Both the position numbers and the translations under genes were made by a program. A model generated the notes under the pieces. That model had not been told where the DNA came from, did no database searches, and was given only the letters and a program-made list of their open reading frames with translations. From positions 1 through 60,225 of the forward strand of contig CAIVAU010000014.1 in NCBI GenBank assembly GCA_903903925.1: a stretch of 60,225 nt of DNA, in the 5' to 3' direction. This document shows, one piece after another, positions 36,485-46,399 of this stretch. Origin of the DNA: an uncultured cyanobacterium. Its GTDB lineage: Bacteria; Cyanobacteriota; Cyanobacteriia; Cyanobacteriales; Nostocaceae. The stretch's first letter is position 1, and the number at the start of each line of letters is the position of its first letter.

Positions 36485-37765
36485 CTACACAGCTACTTGC
36501 TTTTGGCTGTTGGCTTTAGCTTGAATCAACCAGTCAGTGTCATTTGCCATCATATCCTGTCCAGAAGAATCACCTAAGCGCTCCAATGCTAAGAGGACTG
36601 AGTATTTCAACTCCCAAATTTTGGTTTCCAAGTTGGTTTTCAGCGCAAGGATAGCCCGTTCGTCGCCGAGTTCTCCCAAGGCGATCGCTGCTGCCGACCG
36701 AGATTTCTGAAACTGAGGTTCACGACTGTGCAACGCCTCAACTAGCAGATTATAAGCTGGGGCATACTTCAGCCATCCTAGGAGTTTGATCACATGGTAG
36801 TGAGCACCGTAGTCACTGTGGGCTTTATCAGTATAGGTTGTGAGGAGGGCTTCCCCTGCTGTTGCAGAATAGGACTCCAATAGGGTCTGGGTTGCTAGGT
36901 AACACCGCCCAAAATCGGTGTCGTAAAGTTCGTTGATCAGAAATTCCAAGGATGGGGTCTGGTCATATGCATGTACCAACGTCAGATCCCTCGGATGATC
37001 GTAAATGACCTGATTTAGTGACGGTTCGATATCCGCAAAGGCGATCGCACCTGCTGGAATACCCACTTCTGCCAACAGGCGAATCCCACGCAGGCGAAAG
37101 ACAACCGATACTGGGCAACAGGCTATCTGAGGAATGGCATCATAATATCGAGCATCAATCAAATCTTGAATGCACAACCGCCGGGCATACACATTCGGGT
37201 GTTGGAGCATGGCAACGACCTTTTCCATAGGGGCGTAATCACCCGTGAATCGGCAGACGGCAGAGATTGCAGCGCTTGCCGTGGGTTTGTCATCGACGTC
37301 CATAAATTTGCGAATGCGCTCTAGTGCGGGCTTATAGTCTAACTTTGCTAAAGTATGGATAATCACCCGATAAGTTTGTACTGGCTTTTCCAGTAATTCC
37401 GCCATTTCTTCCAGAATGTCTGTGTTCTGGGTGCCAATTTCACCTATAGCCCAGGCTGCATTCTCCACTGTATAGCAGTCTTCATCTGCCAGACAGGTGC
37501 GGATCACAGGCAAAGCTTGCGTTGCTTGCAGTTTTCCCAGGGACTCAACTGACTTCCGTCGCACGATGCGGTTATCCAGAGAAGGCTCAGTATTTTGCAC
37601 GGCCCGCATCAATGCATTGATTGAGCGCTCAGTTGGGAAGTTCGCCAAATGGAAGGCAGCAACATAGCGAGAGTCATCCTCTGCCAACTGGTCTAGGGGA
37701 GTATCTAAGAGGATAATGGCTTCTTCTTCTGTTAATTGAAAAAGGTTGGCAAAGCGCTTATTCAT
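36485..37765 (-). CDS. cpeY: CpeY, phycoerythrobilin lyase for alpha-phycoerythrin
   Basis: This 426-residue E/F-type lyase has an N-terminal helical region (about 1-60, EEEAIILLDTPLDQLAEDDS) and HEAT repeats, including RKSVESLGKLQATQALPVIR, VENAAWAIGEIGTQ, ARRLCIQDLIDARYYDAIPQ, FRLRGIRLLAEVG and SAAAIALGELGDE. CpeY adds phycoerythrobilin to Cys-82 of CpeA. The order cpeB-cpeA-cpeY-cpeZ is that of Fremyella, separated from cpeA by a 313-bp gap with a stem-loop. A 69-bp gap leads to cpeZ. Confidence 0.93.
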   Translation of the reverse strand: MNKRFANLFQLTEEEAIILLDTPLDQLAEDDSRYVAAFHLANFPTERSINALMRAVQNTEPSLDNRIVRRKSVESLGKLQATQALPVIRTCLADEDCYTVENAAWAIGEIGTQNTDILEEMAELLEKPVQTYRVIIHTLAKLDYKPALERIRKFMDVDDKPTASAAISAVCRFTGDYAPMEKVVAMLQHPNVYARRLCIQDLIDARYYDAIPQIACCPVSVVFRLRGIRLLAEVGIPAGAIAFADIEPSLNQVIYDHPRDLTLVHAYDQTPSLEFLINELYDTDFGRCYLATQTLLESYSATAGEALLTTYTDKAHSDYGAHYHVIKLLGWLKYAPAYNLLVEALHSREPQFQKSRSAAAIALGELGDERAILALKTNLETKIWELKYSVLLALERLGDSSGQDMMANDTDWLIQAKANSQKQVAV

Positions 37766-38078
37766 GAGTGCGATGATTTAAAAGGGAACAGGCAATAGAC
37801 ATCTCCAAAAATTAATGATGCGTTGGTAGGGGCGCAGCGGCCTTGCGCCCTTACATCATTTCCACGCCTATGTCTAATAGGCACTACAAAATGGGGCAAA
37901 AGCCCAAAATACAATTCATTCTTTTGACTTTGTGACTTCCGCGCAGCGCCACGCCTCTACCCAAATATCAAGCTGGGGATTCTCGAGCCAACACTTAACC
38001 TGACAATGGCAAAGTACTGTCTTAAGAATCCCCAAAGCTGAAGGATCTAAGCCTAATCAGCAAAGATGATAAAACGAC
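37766..38078 (-). promoter_or_regulatory. cpeA-cpeY intergenic region with a stem-loop near cpeA
   Basis: AGCTGGGGATTCTCG (37971-37985) pairs with TTAAGAATCCCCAAAGCT (38021-38038), with about 35 bases between, starting 41 bp after the cpeA stop. It may stop most transcripts after cpeBA and let a minority read through to cpeYZ. A second GC-rich palindrome (GGGGCGCAGCGGCCTTGCGCCC, shortened arms GGGCGCA/TGCGCCC) near 37830 is a dispersed repeat. Confidence 0.5.
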
Positions 38079-38576
<498 letters not shown>

Positions 38577-38675
38577 TTATCTCCAGAATGGCTTTGATAA
38601 ATTGCTTAGAAATGTTGGGGAATCGTTATGTGGCATGTATCTGACCGATAAACGCCAATTGCTCCCAATGACCAA

Positions 38676-39239
<564 letters not shown>

Positions 39240-39325
39240 TCATAAGGTCTTATATCTCTTGTCGTCTGACAAGTCACTTTTGAACATAAAAGAAAAGGCA
39301 TCGTAGCGTCTCGTTTATGAAGAAC

Positions 39326-39344
39326 AAAGTAATAATCTGTAATA
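39326..39344 (-). promoter_or_regulatory. PB-box-like element upstream of cpeB
   Basis: The 19-mer is identical to that at 30381-30399 upstream of pebA, and lies in the same orientation to its gene. See the element there. Confidence 0.72.
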
Positions 39345-39347
39345 ATT

Positions 39348-39381
39348 AAAAACTCCCAGACTAGGAGAACCTTGCTGGGAG
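39348..39381 (-). terminator. Terminator-like hairpin upstream of cpeB
   Basis: On the minus strand CTCCCAG and CTGGGAG (39375-39381 and 39353-39359) form a 7-bp GC-rich stem, with a possible inner AGG/CCT pair and a T5 tail. It points the same way as cpeB and nblA and lies immediately before the PB box. It may stop read-through from nblA, or be a leader attenuator if transcription starts further upstream. Confidence 0.7.
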
Positions 39382-39880
39382 CTTTGAATTTAGGGAGATC
39401 TGACCAGACCTTAACGTTTGATTTTTTCACGAATGAGAGTGTTCCCATCCACTTTAGGGGGGCAAGACTACCGCGCCCCTACAAGTTTGCAACGACCATT
39501 CCCCGTTAATACACATGATGTCAAGTCGCTTCTCGAAAGTCAAAATTCAAAAACGGTTCAATTTGAGAGCGTGCGTAAGTCCTATATATTAAGTGTTCTA
39601 TAGCAATCCATAGATATTTGAAATATCAACAGAAACAGTCTGGAAGGCTTATCAATCAAAGATTTGGGGAATATCCAGTTTGTCATTCATTGAGGATTGC
39701 TATAGTAGTCCTTCTCGTCAATTTTGCCTGGTAAGCTGATGCGCAGCTAGATTGTATAAGACAAAAACATAAAATTATTGTAGCCCACGTCCCATATCCA
39801 AAATTAAGTGCGCAACAGCTTAGCACTTCCCGTCGTCCCCGTCTCAGTCTAAACAAGCGCAATTTTCGGTTGGTCCAGCA

Positions 39881-40075
39881 TCAAGTTCCCTCTAGTGGAA
39901 GACTTGCTCCCTTCTGCATTATCAAGTGCTTAATCACATTTTCTTTGATCATCAGCTGTCGCATAACTTCCAGCAGCAACTCCTGAGCTTGATCCTGATT
40001 CAGTCCTTTGACTTTTTTTTCATATGTCTTCAGGTTAAACTCTTGCTCCATGCTAAGTCTAAGGGGGATTTCCAT
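39881..40075 (-). CDS. nblA: Phycobilisome degradation protein NblA
   Basis: NblA is a small adaptor that directs phycobiliproteins to Clp protease during nutrient starvation. This 64-residue protein has the family pattern: start MEIPLRLSMEQEFNLKTYEK, then LNQDQAQELLLEVMRQLMIK and the C-terminal NVIKHLIMQKGASLP. It runs in the same direction as cpeBA and diverges from cpcBA, so it lies between the two main apoprotein operons of the rod. AGATCTGAGGAATG-like sequence gives a GAGGAA site just upstream. Confidence 0.92.
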   Translation of the reverse strand: MEIPLRLSMEQEFNLKTYEKKVKGLNQDQAQELLLEVMRQLMIKENVIKHLIMQKGASLPLEGT

Positions 40076-40609
40076 GATTCATTCCTCAGATCGCGGTTGG
40101 TTAATTAGGGGTTAACGCAGATTAATGCTCAAGTTTCAGCTGCTATTCCGTGGAATCACGTTTTTGACCTGACGAGCGCTTTCTGCTAGTTGTTAACTAA
40201 GGTAACATAATCTTGACAAAAGATCCACTTTGCTAAATGTCGAACTCAAGACCGACGATGAACATGATATTGCTGTAATTGTTAAGTTATGTGAAGGAAA
40301 GGACGGCTTAACATAATAAATTGTAATAAAACAGAGGGCGTTGGCATAGTATAAAAATAATCTGGATGGAAAAAACAACAGTACAGGGTTGACAAAGTGC
40401 TGGAGTTATGCGGTTTTCTAGCTTCTCATAATCAGATAAAGTTTTGTAAAAAAAGTTTTAATCTGGAACCCTGCACAGCGTAGACTTGTACCTGAGATGT
40501 CTGTTGTAAACATTTCTCGACTGCCTAGGCAGTCTGACATCAAAAAAACTGAATGGTTCAGTTTTGAGTCCAAATGATTCTTGACCGAGCAAATTAGGAG
40601 ATTGAAGCA
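40076..40609 (+). promoter_or_regulatory. Divergent nblA/cpcB control region with leader structures
   Basis: This 534-bp region holds promoters for nblA (minus) and cpcB (plus). Near cpcB it has three TTGTA elements (about 40443, 40487, 40504), a perfect 16-bp palindrome (40519-40534) and a hairpin (40545-40565). Near 40316 it has AATAAATTGTAATA, which matches 12 of 14 bases of the PB-box core. Confidence 0.5.
40519..40565 (+). promoter_or_regulatory. Palindrome plus hairpin in the cpcB leader
   Basis: GACTGCCTAGGCAGTC (40519-40534) is a perfect palindrome. Ten bases on, AAAACTGAA pairs with TTCAGTTTT around a TGG loop (40545-40565). Both lie 45-90 bases before the cpcB start, so they may be a protein operator and/or leader stem-loops. 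Confidence 0.65.
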
Positions 40610-41131
40610 ATGGTTTTAGATGCATTTGCAAAAGTAGTTGCCCAAGCTGATACACGTGGTGAATATCTCACCGACGCACAGTTGGATGCTTTAAGCGAAA
40701 TCGTCAAAGATGGCAACAAGCGTACAGATGCTGTTAACCGCATTACCAGCAACGCGTCTTCTCTAGTTGCTAGCGCAGCTCGTGATCTGTTCGCTGAACA
40801 ACCCCAGTTGATCAACCCAGGTGGAAATGCTTACACCAACCGTCGCGCAGCTGCTTGTTTACGAGATCTAGAAATCATCCTCCGCTACGTTACCTATGCA
40901 ATCTTTGCAGGTGATGCTAGTGTACTGGATGACCGCTGCTTAAACGGTCTGCGTGAAACATACTTGGCTTTGGGAACCCCTGGTGCTTCTGTGGCAGTAG
41001 CTGTTCAGAAACTCAAGGACGCTTCGCTCGCCCTTGTTAATGACCCCAACAACATCACCAGAGGAGATTGCAGCGCTTTGTCTTCTGAAATAGCTAGCTA
41101 CTTTGATCGTGCTGCTTCAGCAGTATCATAA
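40610..41131 (+). CDS. cpcB: C-phycocyanin beta subunit
   Basis: This 173-residue apoprotein carries phycocyanobilin at Cys-82 ([20 protein letters not shown]) and Cys-153 ([13 protein letters not shown]). The start [20 protein letters not shown] and end DRAASAVS are typical of CpcB. Lack of the phycoerythrocyanin-type companions (pecC, pecE, pecF) and its neighbour cpcA support phycocyanin. It is the first gene of cpcBA-linkers-cpcDEF. AGGAG lies before the ATG. Confidence 0.97.
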   Translation: MVLDAFAKVVAQADTRGEYLTDAQLDALSEIVKDGNKRTDAVNRITSNASSLVASAARDLFAEQPQLINPGGNAYTNRRAAACLRDLEIILRYVTYAIFAGDASVLDDRCLNGLRETYLALGTPGASVAVAVQKLKDASLALVNDPNNITRGDCSALSSEIASYFDRAASAVS

Positions 41132-41229
41132 GCCTGCTCGTTGCTGTTATTGACTGAAATAATTGTCCATAGGACAAAACAGAGTTTCAACAGTTTCAAC
41201 CAAAAATTTGTGAAAAGGGAGATACAAAA

Positions 41230-41721
41230 ATGACAAAAACCCCTCTAACTGAAGCTATTTCAGCGGCAGATTCTCAGGGACGCTTTCTAAGCAGCACCGA
41301 AATTCAAATCGCTTTTGGTCGTTACCGCCAAGCTCCTGCTAGCTTACAAGCAGCAAAAGCCCTCAGCGCTAATGCTCAACGTTTGGCAGAAGGTGCAGCT
41401 CAAGCTGTGTACAACAAGTTCCCCTACACCACTCAACAGTCAGGCCCTAACTACGCTTCTAGCAGTACTGGTAAGCAGAAGTGTGTGCGTGACATCGGCT
41501 ACTACTTGCGGATTGTTACCTACTCCCTAGTTGTTGGTGGTACAGGTCCGCTGGATGACTACCTAATTGCTGGTTTGTCTGAAATCAACCGTAGCTTTGA
41601 ATTGTCCCCCAGCTGGTACATCGAAGCTCTCAAGTACATCAAGGCGAACCACGGTCTAAGTGGCGATCCTGCTGTTGAAGCTAATTCTTACATCGACTAT
41701 GCAATTAACGCTCTAAGCTAG
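41230..41721 (+). CDS. cpcA: C-phycocyanin alpha subunit
   Basis: This 163-residue apoprotein carries phycocyanobilin at Cys-84 ([19 protein letters not shown]). Other segments are typical of Cpc[56 protein letters not shown] and [13 protein letters not shown]. It lies 98 bp after cpcB with GGGAGA before the start. The [17 protein letters not shown] segment differs from the usual CpcA wording, so it may belong to a distinct cpc copy. Confidence 0.97.
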   Translation: MTKTPLTEAISAADSQGRFLSSTEIQIAFGRYRQAPASLQAAKALSANAQRLAEGAAQAVYNKFPYTTQQSGPNYASSSTGKQKCVRDIGYYLRIVTYSLVVGGTGPLDDYLIAGLSEINRSFELSPSWYIEALKYIKANHGLSGDPAVEANSYIDYAINALS

Positions 41722-41733
41722 AGTGTTGATTTA

Positions 41734-41795
41734 GCCCGGAGAGGAAAACAGCTTCTATGTCAGGTAAGAAGTAGAAGTTGTTTATCTCTCCGGGC
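41734..41795 (+). terminator. Large stem-loop between cpcA and the first linker
   Basis: GCCCGGAGAG (41734-41743) pairs perfectly with CTCTCCGGGC (41786-41795); a CTTCTA/TAGAAG pair extends the stem inside. It starts 13 bp after the cpcA stop and is not followed by a strong T run. Such stem-loops after cpcBA reduce or process transcripts so that linkers are made in smaller amount. Confidence 0.8.
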
Positions 41796-41866
41796 CGTTG
41801 AATTTTCAAGGAAAAAAGATTGCAACCAAGCTTGTGATTTGCAATTAATAACGGCGGGAGGTGAAT

Positions 41867-42667
41867 ATGGCAGCATCAAGATTAGGGATTAGCGCCTTTG
41901 AGGACTCAGGATTGGTGGAGCTGCGTACTGATAGGACAGAAGAAGAAGTAGAAATTGTCATCCGGGCAGCCTATCGTCAGGTTCTGGGCAATGAATATTT
42001 GATGGAAGCGGAGCGTCTCGTAAGTGCCGAATCTCTCTTGCGTCGGGGTACAATTACAGTGAGGGGCTTTGTACTAGCGATCACGAATTCAGAACTTTAT
42101 CGAGAAAAGTTTTTTTACCGCTACTCTCAAGTTCGGTTTATCGAGCTAAATTATAAGCATTTATTGGGTCGTGCGCCCGAGGATGAATCAGAAATTTCAT
42201 ACCACGTCGAGCTTTACAACTCACAGGGCTATGAAGCAGAAATTAACTCCTACATTGACTCAGCGGAATATCTAGAGAACTTTGGCGAAAATATTGTCCC
42301 CTACTATCGGGGCTTTAAAAGCCAGACTGGTCTGAAAAACGTTGGCTTTGGTCGGATATTCCAACTATACCGAGGTTATGCCAATAGCGATCGCGCTCAA
42401 GGGCAGAAACAAGGAAAGTTGACATGGGAAGTGGCCAAAAACATCGCCTCACCAATCTACCCAGCTTCTGCGCAAGCCTTAGCGGGTCTCTCCAGCGGTA
42501 AGCGAGGAGACACCTACAGAATCAGGTTACTACAAAAGGCGAGTCCAAACTCGACGGTAGTGCGCCAAGGTACTATAGAATTGCTCGTGCCCTACGAGCA
42601 ACTTTCGAGTAAGTTGCAGCAGATCAATCGTAAGGGCAATAAGGTACTTAGTATCACAGCAGTATAA
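41867..42667 (+). CDS. Phycocyanin-associated rod linker (CpcH/CpcC-like), first copy
   Basis: This 266-residue linker has the PBS_linker domain (about 20-160: [78 protein letters not shown]) and a CpcD-like C-terminal domain ([31 protein letters not shown]). The ATG at 41867 has GGGAGGT properly spaced, whereas the GTG at 41861 would overlap that site. It is the first of two related linkers, as in cpcH-cpcI of Fremyella. Confidence 0.93.
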   Translation: MAASRLGISAFEDSGLVELRTDRTEEEVEIVIRAAYRQVLGNEYLMEAERLVSAESLLRRGTITVRGFVLAITNSELYREKFFYRYSQVRFIELNYKHLLGRAPEDESEISYHVELYNSQGYEAEINSYIDSAEYLENFGENIVPYYRGFKSQTGLKNVGFGRIFQLYRGYANSDRAQGQKQGKLTWEVAKNIASPIYPASAQALAGLSSGKRGDTYRIRLLQKASPNSTVVRQGTIELLVPYEQLSSKLQQINRKGNKVLSITAV

Positions 42668-42764
42668 ACTGGTAGTGGTTAGTAGTTCGTTGTTAGTGGT
42701 GGTTTGTAACACTTAACGACTAATTACTACCAACTGCCAATCAATAATAAAGGAGAATTTAAAG

Positions 42765-43637
42765 GTGGCTATTACAACAGCAGCATCTCGCTTGGGAACT
42801 TCAGCTTTTACTGATGCTTCTCCAATAGAGTTGCGCCCGAAAGCAACGAAAGAAGAAGTGGAAATAGCAATTTTAGCCGTTTATCGTCAATTGCTAGGCA
42901 ACGATTATTTGATGCAATCTGAGCGGCTCACAAGTGCTGAATCTATCCTCCGGGATGGGAAACTGACTGTGCAAGATTTCGTACGCCAAGTTGCTAAATC
43001 GGCTCTGTACAAATCCAAATTTTTCTACAACAATTTCCAAACTCGGGTCATTGAACTGAATTACAAACATTTGTTGGGTCGTGCGCCCTATGATGAGTCT
43101 GAGGTGGTTTATCACTTAGACTTGTATCAAAACAAGGGCTACGAAGCCGACATTGATTCATACATTGATTCACCAGAGTATCAGGAAAACTTTGGCGAAA
43201 ACATCGTGCCATACTATCGGGGCTTTAAAACCCAAAGAGGACAGAAAACTGTAGGATTTCCCCGGATTTTTAAACTTTACCGGGGCTATGCCAATAGCGA
43301 TCGCGCTCAACTTCAAGGTGATTACTCTCACCTAGCCCAGGAATTGGCACGCAATAGTGCTTCCACTATTGTTGGACCCTCTAGTCCCAACAGCGAGGGC
43401 TTTATCTACGTTCCCTCTAGGAAAGGTGTTACCCCCAGCAGTGCTTTTGGTGGAGGTGCAGCTTATGGAAAAGAAGGTAGACTCTACCGTGTTGAAGTAG
43501 CAGGCAGTGTTGGACGTGGATATCCTAAAGTGCGCCGCACCAACCAAGCTGTTGTCATCCCATACGAAGAACTATCGACCTACTTCCAGAGAGTTCTAAA
43601 ACAAGGTGGCAAAATCGCTAGTGTGACGCCACTTTAG
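42765..43637 (+). CDS. cpcC: Phycocyanin-associated rod linker CpcC-like, second copy
   Basis: This 290-residue linker has the same two-domain layout as its neighbour: PBS_linker ([60 protein letters not shown]) and a CpcD-like end ([33 protein letters not shown]). Its start [16 protein letters not shown] and length match typical CpcC of Nostoc-type strains. It starts at GTG 42765 with AAGGAG upstream. The region between the domains (about 190-235) is Gly/Ser-rich and longer than in the first copy. Confidence 0.94.
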   Translation: MAITTAASRLGTSAFTDASPIELRPKATKEEVEIAILAVYRQLLGNDYLMQSERLTSAESILRDGKLTVQDFVRQVAKSALYKSKFFYNNFQTRVIELNYKHLLGRAPYDESEVVYHLDLYQNKGYEADIDSYIDSPEYQENFGENIVPYYRGFKTQRGQKTVGFPRIFKLYRGYANSDRAQLQGDYSHLAQELARNSASTIVGPSSPNSEGFIYVPSRKGVTPSSAFGGGAAYGKEGRLYRVEVAGSVGRGYPKVRRTNQAVVIPYEELSTYFQRVLKQGGKIASVTPL

Positions 43638-43698
43638 TTAGTGGTTAGTGGTTAGTGGTTAGTAGCAAATAACAACTAACCACTAACAAACAACTAAC
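43636..43698. repeat. TTAGTGG-type repeat with inverted arm between linker and cpcD
   Basis: Four TTAGTGG copies (about 43638-43663) face CAACTAACCACTAAC (about 43670-43690). The two arms form a hairpin between the linker gene and cpcD. A related copy lies after the first linker (about 42668-42740). Confidence 0.65.
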
Positions 43699-43728
43699 AA
43701 AAAGAAAATAAATAATTGGGAGTCAGTT

Positions 43729-43965
43729 ATGCTTGGTCAAGTTATAGGTGGGAACTCTAGTAGTCGCTACTTTCGTTATGAAGTTGTCGGTCTACGTCAA
43801 AGCGAAGACACAAATAAAATAGACTATCCCATTCGCTCTAGTGGTAGTGTGTTTATCACAGTGCCTTACAACCGGATGAATCAAGAAATGCAACGAGTCA
43901 CTCGCCTAGGCGGCAGGATCGTTAACATTCATCCACTAAACCCTGAGGCTGAAGTCGGTAACTAG
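43729..43965 (+). CDS. cpcD: Small rod-capping linker CpcD
   Basis: This 78-residue protein ends the phycocyanin rod. It is a stand-alone CpcD domain: SRYFRYEVVGLRQSED at the start and SSGSVFITVPYNRMNQEMQR and VTRLGGRIVNIHPL at the end. It lies after the two linkers and before cpcE, the standard order. Confidence 0.96.
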   Translation: MLGQVIGGNSSSRYFRYEVVGLRQSEDTNKIDYPIRSSGSVFITVPYNRMNQEMQRVTRLGGRIVNIHPLNPEAEVGN

Positions 43966-43988
43966 CTTTTTTTGTTGTCCTCCTTCTC

Positions 43989-44834
43989 ATGTCGAATTTC
44001 AGGTCGGAAAATTTTGCATCTTCACCATCGGCGGGGGAATCTGTCGATGGTGAATCCCTAACAGTAGAACAGGCTATCGTCAACCTTGAAAGTGCAGATT
44101 TAGGTTTGCGCTTTTATGCTGCATGGTGGTTAGGTAAATTTCGAGTGCGTGAGGAAGCTGCGGTTGTAGGACTCATTCGGGCATTAGAGGATGAAGCTGA
44201 CCGGACACCAGAAGGTGGATATCCTTTACGCAGGAATGCAGCCAGGGCACTTGGGAAACTAGATGACAGGCTTGCAGTGCCAGCTTTAATCAAGAGTTTG
44301 GACTGCTCAGATTTTTATGTGCGGGAAGCTGCGGCTCAATCCCTAGAGATGTTAGGCGATCCGGTTTGTATACCAGCCCTGAACAAGTTATTGGCAGTTT
44401 GTTTACAATCCGAGAAGCTAGTTCCAAACCCTGACTTCTCCCAACCCTATGATGCCATCTTGGAAGCTTTAGGAACCCTTCAGGCAACTGAGAGTATACC
44501 TCTAGTACAGCCCTTTTTAGAGCATCCCATAGAAAGAGTGCAATATGCGGCAGCGCGAGCCATGTACCAACTCACCCAAGAACCAGTGTATGGAGAACGC
44601 CTCGTGCAGGCTTTGGCAGGTGAAAATTTGCAACTACGACGCACAGCACTTGCAGATTTGGGTGCTATTGGGTATTTGCCAGCAGCAGAGGCGATCGCCC
44701 AAACCCTCGCAGAGAATAGCCTGAAGCTTATGGCCCTTAAAGGATTGCTAGAATATCAGGTTAACCAAACAACCCCTCCTGCTTTATCAGAAGCTACGAT
44801 TAAGGTGATGACTTTGATGGATTCACTCCTCTAA
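43989..44834 (+). CDS. cpcE: Phycocyanobilin lyase subunit CpcE
   Basis: CpcE works with CpcF as a heterodimer to attach phycocyanobilin to Cys-84 of CpcA. The 281-residue protein has the CpcE hallmarks LTVEQAIVNLESADLGLRFY, AAWWLGKFRVRE and GGYPLRRNAARALGKLDD, then HEAT repeats (YVREAAAQSLEMLGDPVCIP, VQYAAARAMYQLTQEPVYG, LRRTALADLGAIGYLPAAE). The first 30 residues are Ser-rich and variable. It follows cpcD by 23 bp. Confidence 0.95.
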   Translation: MSNFRSENFASSPSAGESVDGESLTVEQAIVNLESADLGLRFYAAWWLGKFRVREEAAVVGLIRALEDEADRTPEGGYPLRRNAARALGKLDDRLAVPALIKSLDCSDFYVREAAAQSLEMLGDPVCIPALNKLLAVCLQSEKLVPNPDFSQPYDAILEALGTLQATESIPLVQPFLEHPIERVQYAAARAMYQLTQEPVYGERLVQALAGENLQLRRTALADLGAIGYLPAAEAIAQTLAENSLKLMALKGLLEYQVNQTTPPALSEATIKVMTLMDSLL

Positions 44835-44846
44835 CTCCTAACTCTT

Positions 44847-45482
44847 ATGATTCCCTCCGCCCAAAAGCTTATTCATGCTGTTGAAGAGGCAGATTCCTCA
44901 GATCGGTTATTAGATGCAGTACAGCAGTTAGCGGCGTCTGGATTTAAGGAATCTATTCCTACTTTAATTGCAGCTTTAAACTACAACAATCCGGGAGCAG
45001 CGGTAGCAGCAGTCGATGGGCTGGTGCAGATGGGAGAGGCTGCTGTGCAACCATTGCTGGAACTGATTGATAATTATAATTATGGAGCTAGAGCTTGGGC
45101 TATTCGGGCTTTGGCGGGAATTGGTGACGTGCGTGCGCTGAATACTTTAATAGATGCGGCAAAAACAGATTTTTCCCTCAGTGTGCGGCGAGCAGCTACT
45201 AGAGGGTTGGGTACTTTACGTTGGCATGAGTTAACAACAGAGCAAGTACAATCGGTTCAAGCTCAAGCACTGGAAACGTTGCTACTGGTTTGCCAAGATT
45301 CTGAGTGGGTAGTACGCTATGCTGCTGTAACCGGTTTGGAGGCACTGGCGATCGCTCAGCCTGCTTTTGTACGAGGCATTATAGCTCAGCTTGAGCAAAT
45401 GGTCAACACAGAGACAGATTTGGCAGTTTGTACCCGCATACGGATGGCGCAGCAACAACTGCAAAATTTAAGTGACAATTAG
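44847..45482 (+). CDS. cpcF: Phycocyanobilin lyase subunit CpcF
   Basis: This 211-residue partner of CpcE consists of HEAT repeats: SAQKLIHAVEEADSSDRLLD at the start, SIPTLIAALNYNNPGAAVAAV, YGARAWAIRALAGIGDVRAL, VRRAATRGLGTLRW and VVRYAAVTGLEALA. It lies 12 bp after cpcE, so the two are translated from one transcript. An STRR heptamer pair (CTAACTCCTAACTCTT) lies at the cpcE stop. It is the last gene of the phycobilisome region. Confidence 0.95.
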   Translation: MIPSAQKLIHAVEEADSSDRLLDAVQQLAASGFKESIPTLIAALNYNNPGAAVAAVDGLVQMGEAAVQPLLELIDNYNYGARAWAIRALAGIGDVRALNTLIDAAKTDFSLSVRRAATRGLGTLRWHELTTEQVQSVQAQALETLLLVCQDSEWVVRYAAVTGLEALAIAQPAFVRGIIAQLEQMVNTETDLAVCTRIRMAQQQLQNLSDN

Positions 45483-45511
45483 CACCAGAATCCTTGTTAG
45501 ATTCAATATAG

Positions 45512-45550
45512 CAGCATTAGAAGATAAATCCCCGCAAGAAATTATTGATT
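45512..45550 (+). repeat. 39-bp direct repeat, left copy
   Basis: This 39-bp sequence begins CAGCATTAGAAGATAAATCC and ends AAATTATTGATT. A copy with two differences lies at 48388-48426 in the same orientation, overlapping the 3' end of the transglutaminase-like gene. The two flank the toxin-antitoxin patch. Confidence 0.85.
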
Positions 45551-45638
45551 TAGTGACTCAAACACACGCAAAAAAATAATTTATTATAGGTGTTGTTAGC
45601 GAGATTTAAAATGAAACATTCAAAAAAAATCTGAAATT

Positions 45639-45917
45639 ATGACTAAAGTAGAATTTACTATTCCCGTTCATTCTATTAATAATACTATCAGAGAAGAAGC
45701 AGAAACTAAAGCCAAAGAAGCTTATGTAATGACTCTACTTAAATATGGAGAAATTAGCAGTGGTAAGGCTAGTCAATTACTAGGAATTTCTAGAATAGAC
45801 GTAATAGATCTAATGTCTAAATATGACATATCTCTATTTGATGATAGTATGACTTTAGAAGAATTCGAGCAAGAGGTTAATCAGGCAAGAATCAAATTAC
45901 AAGGCAATAATCTATGA
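45639..45917 (+). CDS. UPF0175 family antitoxin-like protein
   Basis: This 92-residue protein has the UPF0175 pattern: a strand-rich start, the helix REEAETKAKEAYVMTLLKYG, and an HTH-like EISSGKASQLLGISRIDVID followed by MSKYDISLFDD. UPF0175 proteins accompany DUF3368 PIN-domain proteins in cyanobacterial toxin-antitoxin pairs. Its stop overlaps the start of the next gene by four bases (ATGA). It would bind and neutralise the toxin and probably repress the operon. Confidence 0.92.
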   Translation: MTKVEFTIPVHSINNTIREEAETKAKEAYVMTLLKYGEISSGKASQLLGISRIDVIDLMSKYDISLFDDSMTLEEFEQEVNQARIKLQGNNL

Positions 45918-46399
45918 TTGTTGTCTCAGATACAACCCCATTAAGTGAACTTTCTAAAATTGGTAAATTAGACCTGCTTCAGGCTGTTTTTGGTAGAGTA
46001 ATAATTACTGAACAAGTCTATACGGAATTAACAACGGGTGATCATCCCGCAGTTTTAGCTGTAAAATCAGCGTTATGGCTAGAAGTTTGTTCTATAAGTA
46101 ATAACCAACTCATTGAACAATTGCGATTAGAAACAGACTTAGATTTAGGAGAATGTTCGGCAATTATTTTGGCAGAAGAATTAAAAGCGGATCAACTTTT
46201 AATTGATGAAAAAGCTGGCAGAAAAGTCGCTATTAGTAGAGGATTGCCAATTATTGGTTTAGTTGGAGTAATTATTTTAGCAAAAGAGCAAGGATTGATT
46301 GATAATGTCAAGGATATTTTAGATGATTTAATGAGTAAAGGGACAAGAATAAGCCCAAAAATTTATAATTATGCTCTGATTACAGCCAGAGACCTTTAA
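45914..46399 (+). CDS. DUF3368 PIN-fold toxin-like protein
   Basis: This 161-residue protein is a DUF3368 member with a PIN-like RNase fold: the first acidic residue in IVVSDTTPLSELSKIGKLDLL, then VIITEQVYTELT, the second acidic cluster LDLGECSAIILAEELK, and the third in LLIDEKAGRKVA. These fit the Asp/Glu metal site of PIN nucleases. It ends with a Gly/Val helix (IIGLVGVIILAKEQGLI) typical of the family. Coupled to the upstream UPF0175 gene, it is probably an RNase toxin. Confidence 0.92.
   Translation: MIVVSDTTPLSELSKIGKLDLLQAVFGRVIITEQVYTELTTGDHPAVLAVKSALWLEVCSISNNQLIEQLRLETDLDLGECSAIILAEELKADQLLIDEKAGRKVAISRGLPIIGLVGVIILAKEQGLIDNVKDILDDLMSKGTRISPKIYNYALITARDL

Noticed and set aside
40100..40609. 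Fremyella L-box for RcaC before cpcB
   Set aside because: No TTGCACA-type pair was found. The TTGTA elements present are too short to claim the site, and the exact consensus was not certain.
40610..41721. Reading the cpcBA pair as phycoerythrocyanin (pecBA)
   Set aside because: The alpha subunit has the phycocyanin Cys-84 context and CpcA-type segments; cpcD, cpcE and cpcF follow, and no pecC, pecE or pecF is present.
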